Source: Bacillota bacterium | GTDB lineage: Bacteria; Bacillota; Clostridia; Christensenellales; Borkfalkiaceae | Reading direction: 5' to 3' | DNA length: 16,495 bases | NCBI GenBank assembly: GCA_023403375.1 | Contig: JAEYEN010000025.1 | Location: 1 to 16,495, forward strand | Part shown: positions 1-6,654 of the stretch, piece by piece | How positions within the stretch are numbered: the stretch's first letter is position 1 | Layout of the letters: each line of letters begins with the position of its first letter | Notes under the pieces: model-generated | What the model was told of the DNA's origin: nothing | What the model saw: only the letters and a program-made list of their open reading frames with translations | The model's database searches: none | Translations under genes and position numbers: made by a program

Positions 1-554
1 GATTTAAGGGGTATCCAAAGTCCGCCTAAAAGTCCCATTCCCGAAATCATTACGGAACTTATCGGACCCGCCTGCTTTTCGTTTTTTGCAAGCACGCCGA
101 TAAGAAGCCCTGCGCTTACGTAGAAAAACATTGCGGGAATCTGTAATAACAACGATAAAAAGAACGCTCCGTTAAACGGCAGACCGAATATAAGCGCAAC
201 GAGATAAAACGCCGCCGTTTGTATAAACATTATTATAAACGACGAAAGGAAAAAACTTAAAATGTATTCCGCGGGTTTCATCGGGGAAACGATAAGCCGT
301 TGCATAAACGAACTGTTTTTATCCGCACCGATACAAATCACGGCGTAAAGCATTGTAAACGAAAAGCCGAACTGCGCTATACCGGGCGCAAAATTTTTAA
401 TGTCGAAAAGTTCCGCCGCCTGTTCGTTTCCGCCGAAAATAATTTCCATTAAAACAAGCATAACTACGGGCAGAATAACGCATAACAGCACGGAAACGGG
501 GTCCCTTAAAGCGATAAGCAGATTCCTTTTCGTAAGGGTAAATAATCTTTTCAT
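1..554 (-). CDS. ABC-2 type transporter permease, 3' part cut off by window edge
   Basis: About 184 residues are visible, starting MKRLFTLTKRNLLIALRDP and reading out of the left edge with no stop. The N-terminal cytoplasmic helix followed by a first membrane segment (about residues 20-40, VLLCVILPVVMLVLM) and the soluble loop ending QRLIVSPMKPAEYILS are typical of ABC-2 family permeases that export drugs, antibiotics or polymers. Further hydrophobic segments follow at about 105-130 and 135-160. The ATG overlaps the TGA of the upstream ATPase gene (ATGA), so the two are translationally coupled and probably form one exporter in the cell membrane. The substrate cannot be read from the sequence. 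At least one more membrane segment should lie outside the window. Confidence 0.88.
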   Translation of the reverse strand, partial: MKRLFTLTKRNLLIALRDPVSVLLCVILPVVMLVLMEIIFGGNEQAAELFDIKNFAPGIAQFGFSFTMLYAVICIGADKNSSFMQRLIVSPMKPAEYILSFFLSSFIIMFIQTAAFYLVALIFGLPFNGAFFLSLLLQIPAMFFYVSAGLLIGVLAKNEKQAGPISSVMISGMGLLGGLWIPLK

Positions 555-1282
555 ACTCTCTCCTCCGTTAAAGCAAGATAGGCGTCTTCAAGCGTTTGTT
601 TGCCCGTCAACCTTTTTATCTCTTCGGTCGTTCCGTTTGCGATTATTTTTCCCCTGTCCATAATGGCAACCCTGTCCGATAACGCTTCCGCTTCTTCCAT
701 ATAATGCGTTGTTAAAAACACGGTAACGTTGCTTTCTTTAAGTTTAACTATAACTTCCCACAATTCCTTTCTCGCCCGTACGTCTAACCCGACGGTCGGC
801 TCGTCCAGAAACAGAATTTTTGGTTCTGATATAATCGCCATTGCGATACCCAGCCGTCTTTGCATTCCGCCCGAAAGGCGCGCCGCGCGTTTAAGCGCGT
901 AATCGTTCAGCCCGAAAAGATTGATAATCTCTTCGCACTTTTCGTCCGTTTTTTGCTTATCGAAGCCGTATAAACCGCATATAAACCGTAAATTTTCTTT
1001 TACGGTAAGTCCGCCCATTACCGCCGTTTCCTGCGGTGCGATTCCCGTAAAACTTCTTATTTTTTCTACCGAACCGACCACGCTTGCGCCGAAAATCTCC
1101 GCGTCGCCGCCGCTTGGCGGCACAAGTCCGCACAACATTTTTATAAGCGTGCTTTTACCTGCGCCGTTTTCCCCTAAAAGCGAAATCAGTTCGCCTTCGT
1201 TTACTGTTAAATTAACGCCTGCAACCGCCGTAACGTCTTTATAATTTTTGCTGATGTTTTTAACCGAAAGAGCAACGCCCAT
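551..1282 (-). CDS. ABC transporter ATP-binding protein
   Basis: A 243-residue nucleotide-binding subunit that would power the permease encoded next to it. All motifs are present in order: Walker A GENGAGKST (37-45), Q-loop Gln84, signature LSGGM (136-140), Walker B ILFLDEP (156-162) and switch His193 (TTHYMEEAE). The DxxTVGLD-like region after Walker B and the HYMEEAE sequence place it with CcmA/DrrA-type ATPases that partner ABC-2 permeases. Its ATG follows directly on the TAA of the AbrB-like gene with no gap, and its stop overlaps the permease start, so all three genes are one transcript. Family assignment is secure; the exported substrate is unknown. Confidence 0.95.
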   Translation of the reverse strand: MGVALSVKNISKNYKDVTAVAGVNLTVNEGELISLLGENGAGKSTLIKMLCGLVPPSGGDAEIFGASVVGSVEKIRSFTGIAPQETAVMGGLTVKENLRFICGLYGFDKQKTDEKCEEIINLFGLNDYALKRAARLSGGMQRRLGIAMAIISEPKILFLDEPTVGLDVRARKELWEVIVKLKESNVTVFLTTHYMEEAEALSDRVAIMDRGKIIANGTTEEIKRLTGKQTLEDAYLALTEERV

Positions 1283-1486
1283 TTATTTATCCCCCAAAAC
1301 TTCATCGCAAAGCGAAGTGAAAACTTCTGCCTTTACAAGCGCCATCCCTTTTTTATCGCCAAGCATTATAAGACTGTCGCCGGCAGATATTCCGTAAACC
1401 TTTCTCGCTTCTACCGGTATCACTATCTGCCCTTTCTCTCCCACCTTGCATATACCGAATATATATTTTCCGCCTTTTTCTTTCAT
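1283..1486 (-). CDS. AbrB/SpoVT-type swapped-hairpin DNA-binding regulator
   Basis: A 67-residue protein. Residues 15-42 (VGEKGQIVIPVEARKVYGIS then AGDSLIML) match the AbrB-type DNA-binding fold, in which a dimer of swapped beta-hairpins binds DNA. Ten residues (KEKGGKYIFG) precede the fold. The start is supported by AAGGAGAA at 1491-1498. It is the first gene of the ABC exporter operon and abuts the ATPase gene. Position as leader gene, directly behind a promoter covered by inverted repeats, suggests that it autoregulates the operon; that is inference. A MazE-like antitoxin is an alternative for proteins of this fold, but no toxin gene lies beside it. Confidence 0.88.
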   Translation of the reverse strand: MKEKGGKYIFGICKVGEKGQIVIPVEARKVYGISAGDSLIMLGDKKGMALVKAEVFTSLCDEVLGDK

Positions 1487-1508
1487 CTCATTCTCCTTTT
1501 ACAATTTG

Positions 1509-1537
1509 GTATGATAAGTTATACATTTCATACTTAT
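1509..1537. promoter_or_regulatory. Interlocked inverted repeats over the -10 and start site (candidate operator)
   Basis: Two perfect 6-bp inverted repeats overlap: GTATGA (1509-1514) with TCATAC (1528-1533), 13-bp spacer, and ATAAGT (1514-1519) with ACTTAT (1532-1537), 12-bp spacer. Together they cover the -10 box and predicted start of the minus-strand operon, the position expected for a repressor site. The first gene of that operon encodes a DNA-binding protein, so autorepression is the simplest reading. Confidence 0.45.
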
Positions 1538-1563
1538 TATACTATTACGCAAGAATATGTCAA
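1536..1563 (-). promoter_or_regulatory. Consensus promoter of the abrB-like/ABC operon
   Basis: On the minus strand TTGACA (1558-1563) and TATAAT (1536-1541) are separated by 16 bp, both hexamers perfect. Transcription would start near 1529 and give a leader of about 43 nt before the regulator's ATG. Confidence 0.8.
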
Positions 1564-1578
1564 GTGAAAAAGAGCGTA

Positions 1579-1608
1579 TTCACAAAAAATAAAATATGCG
1601 CATATAAT
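1579..1608 (+). promoter_or_regulatory. Candidate promoter of the collagen-like gene
   Basis: TTCACA (1579-1584), 18 bp, then TATAAT (1603-1608) would serve a housekeeping sigma factor. The same stretch also fits the mother-cell sigma-K pattern: an AC at 1582-1583 and GCATATAATA (1600-1609, CATAnnnTA). Sequence alone cannot decide between them. A strong ribosome site, AAGGAGGA (1623-1630), lies 6 nt before the ATG at 1637. Confidence 0.5.
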
Positions 1609-1636
1609 AACGTAGTAACACGAAGGAGGATATTTT

Positions 1637-2341
1637 ATGTGTTCGCTTTTTGGTTGCAATAATTGCAACAATTGCACAAACATCAGATATATAAGGGGTC
1701 CTATGGGTCCCGCAGGTCCTACGGGTGCCAGAGGTCCGATAGGTCCGCAGGGCGCGACGGGCGCAACCGGTCCGCAAGGTCCTGCGGGTCCCGCCGGCGC
1801 AACGGGTCCGCAAGGTCCCGCGGGGGCTACGGGTGCAACGGGCGCGACGGGTGCGGTAGGTCCTCAGGGTCCTGTCGGCGCAACGGGCGCGACGGGTCCG
1901 CAAGGTCCCGCGGGGGCTACGGGTGCAACCGGTCCGCAAGGTCCCGCAGGCACTAACGACGCCATATATGCAAACAACACCGCAGGCGGCACCGTTGCCA
2001 CAAACACCATAATTCCGTTAACGCAGGCGGCAGCCACAAGCGGAACCACGATGAGCGTTTCGGCAAACGCCGTAAACTTGCCCGAAGCGGGAACCTATCT
2101 CGTTTCCTATTTTGTAAACGGTTCCGTCCCCAGTGACAATATCGTGGTATCGCTTTATCTTAACGGCTCTGCGGTAAACAACGAAAGCATTACGCTGACC
2201 AACACCGCAAGCAGTTCTTCTGCGGGCAGCAAGACCATTTTGTTAACGACGGACGCGGCGGGAACGCTTTCGCTTTATAACACGTCTGCGCAAACGTTGA
2301 CCTTGAACGGCGCTTCGCTTACCGTATTAAAAACCGCATAA
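1637..2341 (+). CDS. Collagen-like (Gly-X-Y) protein with C-terminal beta-sandwich-like domain
   Basis: A 234-residue protein in three parts. Residues 1-20 are a short Cys-rich head (CSLFGCNNCNNC, four Cys) with no signal peptide. Residues 21-104 are 28 uninterrupted Gly-X-Y triplets, mainly GPQGPA and GATGAT, which should form a collagen triple helix and are rich in Thr, a common glycosylation site in such proteins. Residues 105-234 are a Thr/Ser/Asn-rich beta-type domain (NLPEAGTYLVSYFVNG and later strands) resembling the trimerising C-terminal domain of BclA exosporium proteins. In Bacillus and Clostridium relatives such proteins form hair-like filaments on the spore surface. Lack of a signal peptide fits assembly from the mother cell. 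Family architecture is clear; the spore location is inference. A vegetative surface or phage-fibre origin is possible. Confidence 0.88.
   Translation: MCSLFGCNNCNNCTNIRYIRGPMGPAGPTGARGPIGPQGATGATGPQGPAGPAGATGPQGPAGATGATGATGAVGPQGPVGATGATGPQGPAGATGATGPQGPAGTNDAIYANNTAGGTVATNTIIPLTQAAATSGTTMSVSANAVNLPEAGTYLVSYFVNGSVPSDNIVVSLYLNGSAVNNESITLTNTASSSSAGSKTILLTTDAAGTLSLYNTSAQTLTLNGASLTVLKTA
1802..1929 (+). repeat. Identical 38-bp direct repeat within the collagen-coding region
   Basis: Positions 1802-1839 and 1892-1929 are identical at the DNA level and lie 90 bp (30 codons, ten triplets) apart. Loss or gain of one 90-bp unit would keep the frame and change filament length by ten triplets, a usual slippage behaviour in bacterial collagen genes. 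Confidence 0.85.
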
Positions 2342-2363
2342 CTACTTCTTCTTAAAACAAAAT

Positions 2364-2394
2364 AAAAGCGACCGTGATTTTCACGGTCGCTTTT
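2364..2394. terminator. Strong bidirectional rho-independent terminator
   Basis: A perfect 14-bp stem, AAAAGCGACCGTGA (2364-2377) with TCACGGTCGCTTTT (2381-2394), and a 3-nt loop. The A-run and T-run at the two ends let it terminate both the collagen gene from the left and the dehydrogenase gene from the right. The further 90 bp to the next stop codon shows nothing recognisable. Confidence 0.92.
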
Positions 2395-2484
2395 GACTTT
2401 TTACGTTTTTAATATGCGCTCTACCTTACGTCTGGCTGCGCTTTGTTCTTTTTAAGACCATACTTCCGCAAAGTTTGTCGGCGG

Positions 2485-3732
2485 TTAGTCTATCATATTT
2501 TTCAGCCTGTATAAAGATAATCTTCTTCTCATATACGGGTGATATTTAAGCCCCTGCTCTTTCAGGTTTTCCGAAACGCCTATCTCTGCCGCGGTAGTGG
2601 CGCACCCCGCCCTTTTAAGCGCGGAACAAATTTCTTCTTCGTTCGGCACGGAAGCGATTATTTTTCGTATTTCGTCCCAATGCTCTTCAATGTCGCGCGG
2701 GTTTACGTCGTCGGTTATCGTCGTAGGCGTGTTTAATTTTATAACTTCGTCTTTAAGTTCTCCGTAAGCGTTATAAATATCCTGCCAGTCGTTTATTTCT
2801 TTATGCGCTTTGACGAAAGACTTTTCAAGCAGTTTTTTATACACTTTCATAATAAGAAGAGTCGCGACGCCCACTTTTTTACCGTGGAAGTCCGAAAGTT
2901 CGCCTTTTAAGAGTTTTTTACATTCCCAGAAGTGCGATAAAATATGCTCTGTTCCGCTTGCGGGACGAGAACTTTTTACAAAACTCATTCCTATCCCCGT
3001 CAGAAGCAACGCCTTAAAAACTTCGCCTGCGGATTCTTCGTCGTCGGCGGTTATCCTATCCGAAAGCGACATAATTTTGTCCGTCGCTTTGCGGGTGAGC
3101 GCGGCTATTTTTTCACAATAATATTCGTCGCTTATCAGATGAGAAGTCTGCCAATCTATCAGCCCGACGTATTTACCCACCATATCGCCGAACCCCGCGC
3201 TTTTAAGATACACGGGCGATTTTGCGAGTATTCTGGTATCGCCTATTATCACTTCGGGCGATTTTGCGGGATATGTAATCTTAAAATTTCCGTCTACCAA
3301 CGGCGAACTGTAAGAAGCGAACCCGTCCATAGACGGCGCAGTGGCAAAAAGACAGAGTTTTTTATCAAGGTCCGCCGCCGCCTTTCTCGATATATCGTGA
3401 AGGGACCCCGTTCCCACGGCTATTACCCCGTCGCATGCGGCAAGAAGTTTTTTAACGTTTTCCGTTTCCGAAACAGTCGCTTCTCTTAAATTATCGTAAA
3501 TTTTATATTCTTTCTTAAATCCGTCAAGCGCTTTCTCCACGCCGTTTGCCGCTTTAAGCGTATTTTCGTCGGCAATTACAAGCAGTTTTTCTCCAAACCC
3601 GTTGCGCTTTAAAATTTCGCCCGTCTTTTCGGTAATGCCGCTACCTATCACCGCTTCTTTTACGGAAGTATCGTGCAAAACGCCGCATTCGCAATCGGAA
3701 TAATCCTTTTTTATTTTATCCAAATCAAACAT
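2485..3732 (-). CDS. sn-glycerol-1-phosphate dehydrogenase (AraM/EgsA family)
   Basis: Reduces dihydroxyacetone phosphate to sn-glycerol 1-phosphate with NAD(P)H. The 415-residue protein is close to B. subtilis AraM in length. Visible motifs: NAD-binding GTGSLHD (107-113), the substrate loop APSMDGFAS (132-140), and metal-ligand candidates Asp183 (GFGDMVGK), His263 (SGTEHILSHFWE) and His283 (DFHGKKVGVA). I place the start at 3732 because MFDLDKIKKDY begins the family-like sequence. An upstream in-frame ATG at 3840 would add 36 residues of basic, low-complexity sequence without family resemblance. GGGG at 3735-3738 may be the ribosome site. It lies 176 bp below the MBL-fold gene, so it may have its own promoter, although I found none convincing. 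In Bacillus the product feeds heptaprenylglyceryl phosphate; the local role is not shown here. Confidence 0.9.
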   Translation of the reverse strand: MFDLDKIKKDYSDCECGVLHDTSVKEAVIGSGITEKTGEILKRNGFGEKLLVIADENTLKAANGVEKALDGFKKEYKIYDNLREATVSETENVKKLLAACDGVIAVGTGSLHDISRKAAADLDKKLCLFATAPSMDGFASYSSPLVDGNFKITYPAKSPEVIIGDTRILAKSPVYLKSAGFGDMVGKYVGLIDWQTSHLISDEYYCEKIAALTRKATDKIMSLSDRITADDEESAGEVFKALLLTGIGMSFVKSSRPASGTEHILSHFWECKKLLKGELSDFHGKKVGVATLLIMKVYKKLLEKSFVKAHKEINDWQDIYNAYGELKDEVIKLNTPTTITDDVNPRDIEEHWDEIRKIIASVPNEEEICSALKRAGCATTAAEIGVSENLKEQGLKYHPYMRRRLSLYRLKNMID

Positions 3733-3908
3733 ATCCCCGCTTTTCCGCTCCCATACTTTTTTTATTTGTACGCTTATCGCCGCGACGTTTTTACAGCGCC
3801 GCCGAGTTTTTACCCACGTTTGCGCTTTCCTTTTTTGCACCTTTTATTCCCGTGTTTTCTCGTTCCGACGCTTTCCCCTTTCACGCTTTGCCGACGAACC
3901 GAATTTTG

Positions 3909-4910
3909 CTATTTTTCACTTGATAGAAAAACGTTATAACTTCCGTCTTTTTCCACAACCACCGACACGCTGCCGTCTAAATCGGTTCTGTAAATATTCA
4001 TTTGGTCGTTAGCCTTTAAAAGAGCAAGCAATGCGTTTGTAGACGGATGACCGTAGTCGTTAATCGCGCCGACGGAAATTACCGCGTTTGCAGGCTTTAC
4101 GTATTCCAGAAACTCTTCGTCGGCCGCGTCGCTGCTTCCGTGATGCGCGACTTTAAGAAAATCTATATCGAGAAGATTCACGGTTCTGCCGGTGCCGATA
4201 TAAAAACTTTTGTACAGCCCCGCTTTTGCGTTCTGAACGACCTTGTTAAGCGTTTTCTTTTCCGCGTCTCCCGTGAACAAAAAGCGAACGCCTTTATATT
4301 CCAGATAAATCACCGCGGATATCGCGTTAACGCTCTGCGAGTTTGCGTTTCCGTAATTTAAGTCGTCGTAAAAACCGTTAAGTTCTTCCGAATCGGGCGA
4401 TAAAATGCAAATAGTATAATCGTCGCCCAGAATTTCTTTACCCGTTGCGGAAACGGTCAACTCTTCCGCACGATTTTCTAACGCGGCGTAAATTTCGCCG
4501 AACGCGCCGAATTCTTCTTTATTAAGAATGTACGGCACAAAGGCTTTGCCTATATTAAATTTTTTCGTAACGAACAGCGCGTTGCCCGTATGGTCGGCGT
4601 CTGTATGCGTCAGAACCAGATAGTCTATTCTGTCCGTTTCCGTATAGGAAAGGGTTTCGGACAAAAGCGCCTGTGTGCTTTCGCTTTCTTCTCCGCAGTC
4701 TATCAACATATTTTTACCGTCCGGCAGACGTATAAAAATACAATCGCCCTGACCGACAGACAAAAAGTTAACCGAAAATTTGTCTTTGTCTATCACGGGC
4801 GCGGTTTTGATTTTTACGCCGTAATCCGCGGCGCAACCGTAAGCGAAAAGCACAAAACATATACTTGCCAAAGAAAACAAAATGGCAAAAAATCTTTTGT
4901 AATTACGCAT
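3909..4910 (-). CDS. ComEC/Rec2-like metallo-beta-lactamase-fold hydrolase, exported
   Basis: A 333-residue protein with an N-terminal hydrophobic segment (6-25) ending FAYGC (Cys26), which could be a lipoprotein cleavage site although Ala at -3 and Tyr at -2 are not ideal. The rest matches the MBL domain found at the C-terminus of the DNA-uptake channel ComEC: SVGQGDCIFI (51-60), HTDADH metal motif (102-107), FTGDAE (212-217), AHHGSSD (255-261) and NDYGHPS (284-290). It therefore probably hydrolyses a phosphodiester, perhaps extracellular nucleic acid, outside the membrane. The competence membrane domain is absent. It starts 20 bp after the patatin gene's stop, without an obvious ribosome site (GGTAAAATTAAAAAATG), which suggests re-initiation in an operon. 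Confidence 0.87.
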   Translation of the reverse strand: MRNYKRFFAILFSLASICFVLFAYGCAADYGVKIKTAPVIDKDKFSVNFLSVGQGDCIFIRLPDGKNMLIDCGEESESTQALLSETLSYTETDRIDYLVLTHTDADHTGNALFVTKKFNIGKAFVPYILNKEEFGAFGEIYAALENRAEELTVSATGKEILGDDYTICILSPDSEELNGFYDDLNYGNANSQSVNAISAVIYLEYKGVRFLFTGDAEKKTLNKVVQNAKAGLYKSFYIGTGRTVNLLDIDFLKVAHHGSSDAADEEFLEYVKPANAVISVGAINDYGHPSTNALLALLKANDQMNIYRTDLDGSVSVVVEKDGSYNVFLSSEK

Positions 4911-4930
4911 TTTTTAATTTTACCGGTCGT

Positions 4931-5755
4931 TTATCTTTTGTTTTTCCTTTTTTTATAATTATTTTTTAATTCGGCTATGTCCTTTTTTATTTTGGGCATA
5001 TTTTCTATCGCAAGCGAATAGCCGATATCGTACATAATTCCTGCCGAAGATATAGACGTGGGCTTAAAGTCGGCAAGCGACGGGTTAAGCATAATATCGC
5101 TGTTGTCGTAACCTTTTTTCCACGGTTCCTTGACTTTCCCTTCATAGGTCGGGAACAACTTGCTTAAAAACGAACTTTTGGTAACGTGCGAAGAAAGGTC
5201 CACGCCGACAACGTAGTCTGCGCCCATCTCCCTTACCACGTCCGCAGGGACGGAGTTTGAAAACGCGCCGTCTATATACCGCTTTCCGTCTATTATAACA
5301 GGCTTGAAAAAGGGCGGATAACTCGACGAAGCGCACAGCGTTATAGCGACGTTGCCTTTTGAAAAGACTTTTTCTTCGCCGCTTTCGAGTTCCGTCGCAA
5401 CAGACCTGAACGGTTTTTTAAGTTCTTCAAAATCGAGCGAGCCTATCTCTCTGTCTATCACGGAAAACAAGCCCGAAGTGTCCATATTAAGCATAAATAA
5501 ATTTTTTATTTCCGAAAAATTTATCTTTTTCAACATTTCCACTATATCGGTTACGGAATATCCGTCCGCATAGAACGCGCCTATAATACTGCCTATGCTT
5601 GTGCCTGCGATGTAATCGAAAGCGATATCGTTTTCTTCAAACGCCTTTAAAATTCCTAATTCCGCAAAACCTTTCGCCCCGCCCGAACCTAACGCAATGC
5701 CGAGTTTAGGTTCCGCAGGCTTTCCCGAAAATAGTTTTTTAAAAAAGCCGAACAT
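4931..5755 (-). CDS. Patatin-like phospholipase (RssA type)
   Basis: A 274-residue lipid acyl hydrolase of the patatin family with a Ser-Asp catalytic dyad. The oxyanion loop GSGGAKG (23-29), nucleophile elbow GTSIG with Ser53, the conserved CASSSYPPFF (141-150) and catalytic Asp162 in DGA are all intact, so it should be active. There is no signal peptide; a basic hydrophobic start (MFGFFKKLF) may touch the membrane. The C-terminal end is Lys/Arg-rich (KKRKNKR). It lies 18 bp after the small multidrug-export-type gene and 20 bp before the ComEC-like gene, so it sits in the middle of an operon. GGGAGAG precedes the ATG. The substrate is unknown; membrane phospholipid is the usual one. Confidence 0.92.
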   Translation of the reverse strand: MFGFFKKLFSGKPAEPKLGIALGSGGAKGFAELGILKAFEENDIAFDYIAGTSIGSIIGAFYADGYSVTDIVEMLKKINFSEIKNLFMLNMDTSGLFSVIDREIGSLDFEELKKPFRSVATELESGEEKVFSKGNVAITLCASSSYPPFFKPVIIDGKRYIDGAFSNSVPADVVREMGADYVVGVDLSSHVTKSSFLSKLFPTYEGKVKEPWKKGYDNSDIMLNPSLADFKPTSISSAGIMYDIGYSLAIENMPKIKKDIAELKNNYKKRKNKR

Positions 5756-5773
5756 TTTAATTTTCTCTCCCTT

Positions 5774-6505
5774 TTATTCGCCTTTCGTATCTTTATCCGC
5801 CGCGCCCTTTCCGTCAGTTATGGTATCGTCGCCGTTTGCGCTCTTTTCCGCTTTGGATTTTTTAGATAACGACATTTTTATAAGCGTTATTGCAAGCAGC
5901 AATAGCGCCAAGCCGAATATACCGTATAATACGTAATCCAGCGCGGCAATATCCCATATTGCCAAAAATAATTCGGCAAGTCCCGAAACGATAAGCCCTG
6001 CCACAAGATTGCCGAGCGCAACGGGAAGAACCGCTTCTTTAAATTTCAAGCCTAAAAACACGGCTATAACCGTGCCCGTCCACACCCCCGTCATCGGGAG
6101 CGGTATCGCAACGAATATAAACACGCTTAATTGTTTAAGCCAAATTTCTTTTTTTGCGGAATTCTCCGCTTTCGCCGTTTCTCCGTTTAACTCTTCGTTT
6201 TTAACGGTTTTGCTTTTTTTAAGCGCTTTTTCAGCTCTGCCCTTGAAATAGTTTTCCACTTTAACGGCAAAACCGTTAAACCATTTTATTTTTTTCAGAA
6301 GGTTAAGGAGCGGTCTGAATAAAAAGAAAAGCGGAACGAAAACTATCGTGGACCCTGCGAACGCAAGTGCGAGCGCAACCAAAAAATCGAACCCTACGCC
6401 CCTTGCAAAAACTATTCCGCCTTTAAGTTCAATGAGCGGCAACAAAGACATAACCAGAGTGGAAATATAATCGTTTCCTATAATTCTGCTTAAAAATTCT
6501 ACCAT
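5774..6505 (-). CDS. Small multidrug export family membrane protein
   Basis: A 243-residue integral membrane protein. The pair of conserved segments LLPLIELKGGIVFA (about 21-34) and VAIPLPMTGVWTGTVIAVFLG (about 135-155) is diagnostic of the family annotated as 'small multi-drug export protein' (Sm_multidrug_ex), whose biochemical role is poorly defined. Membrane segments lie at about 15-35, 42-65, 128-150, 155-180 and 187-210. A charged cytoplasmic loop (about 85-125, many Lys/Glu) and a polar tail ending TKGE lie outside the membrane. It is first in the operon with the patatin gene, divergent from the tRNA-thiolation gene across a 149-bp AT-rich region. The family call is sound; drug export is only a label. 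Confidence 0.85.
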   Translation of the reverse strand: MVEFLSRIIGNDYISTLVMSLLPLIELKGGIVFARGVGFDFLVALALAFAGSTIVFVPLFFLFRPLLNLLKKIKWFNGFAVKVENYFKGRAEKALKKSKTVKNEELNGETAKAENSAKKEIWLKQLSVFIFVAIPLPMTGVWTGTVIAVFLGLKFKEAVLPVALGNLVAGLIVSGLAELFLAIWDIAALDYVLYGIFGLALLLLAITLIKMSLSKKSKAEKSANGDDTITDGKGAADKDTKGE

Positions 6506-6540
6506 ATATTTACCTGATTTTTACCTTAAACACTAAAACC

Positions 6541-6568
6541 TTGTTGATTTTTTCGTAATAAGTATAAT
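6541..6568 (+). promoter_or_regulatory. Candidate promoter of the TtcA-like gene
   Basis: TTGTTG (6541-6546), 16 bp, TATAAT (6563-6568). The leader of about 80 nt is nearly all A and ends AAAAGAGAAAAAAT before the ATG, so the ribosome site is weak. The same AT-rich stretch probably also holds the minus-strand promoter for the 5774-6505 gene, which I could not place with confidence. Confidence 0.5.
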
Positions 6569-6654
6569 ATAATTATATTTAAATAGCAAACAAATTAAAA
6601 ACCAAATCGGAAACTAAATAAAAACAAAAAAGAAAAAATAAAAAGAGAAAAAAT

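Noticed and set aside
1580..1939. Minus-strand open frame opposite the collagen region, Arg/Thr-rich
   Set aside because: It is the mirror of the Gly-X-Y codons; repetitive GC-rich coding DNA keeps other frames open. It has no ribosome site of note and no family resemblance.
2944..3489. Plus-strand open frame of 181 codons inside the dehydrogenase gene
   Set aside because: Lies wholly opposite a gene with clear catalytic motifs; no ribosome site or recognisable domain.
3733..3840. Longer start for the glycerol-1-phosphate dehydrogenase
   Set aside because: The extra 36 residues are basic and unlike the family, whose alignment begins near MFDLDKIKKDY; no ribosome site precedes 3840.
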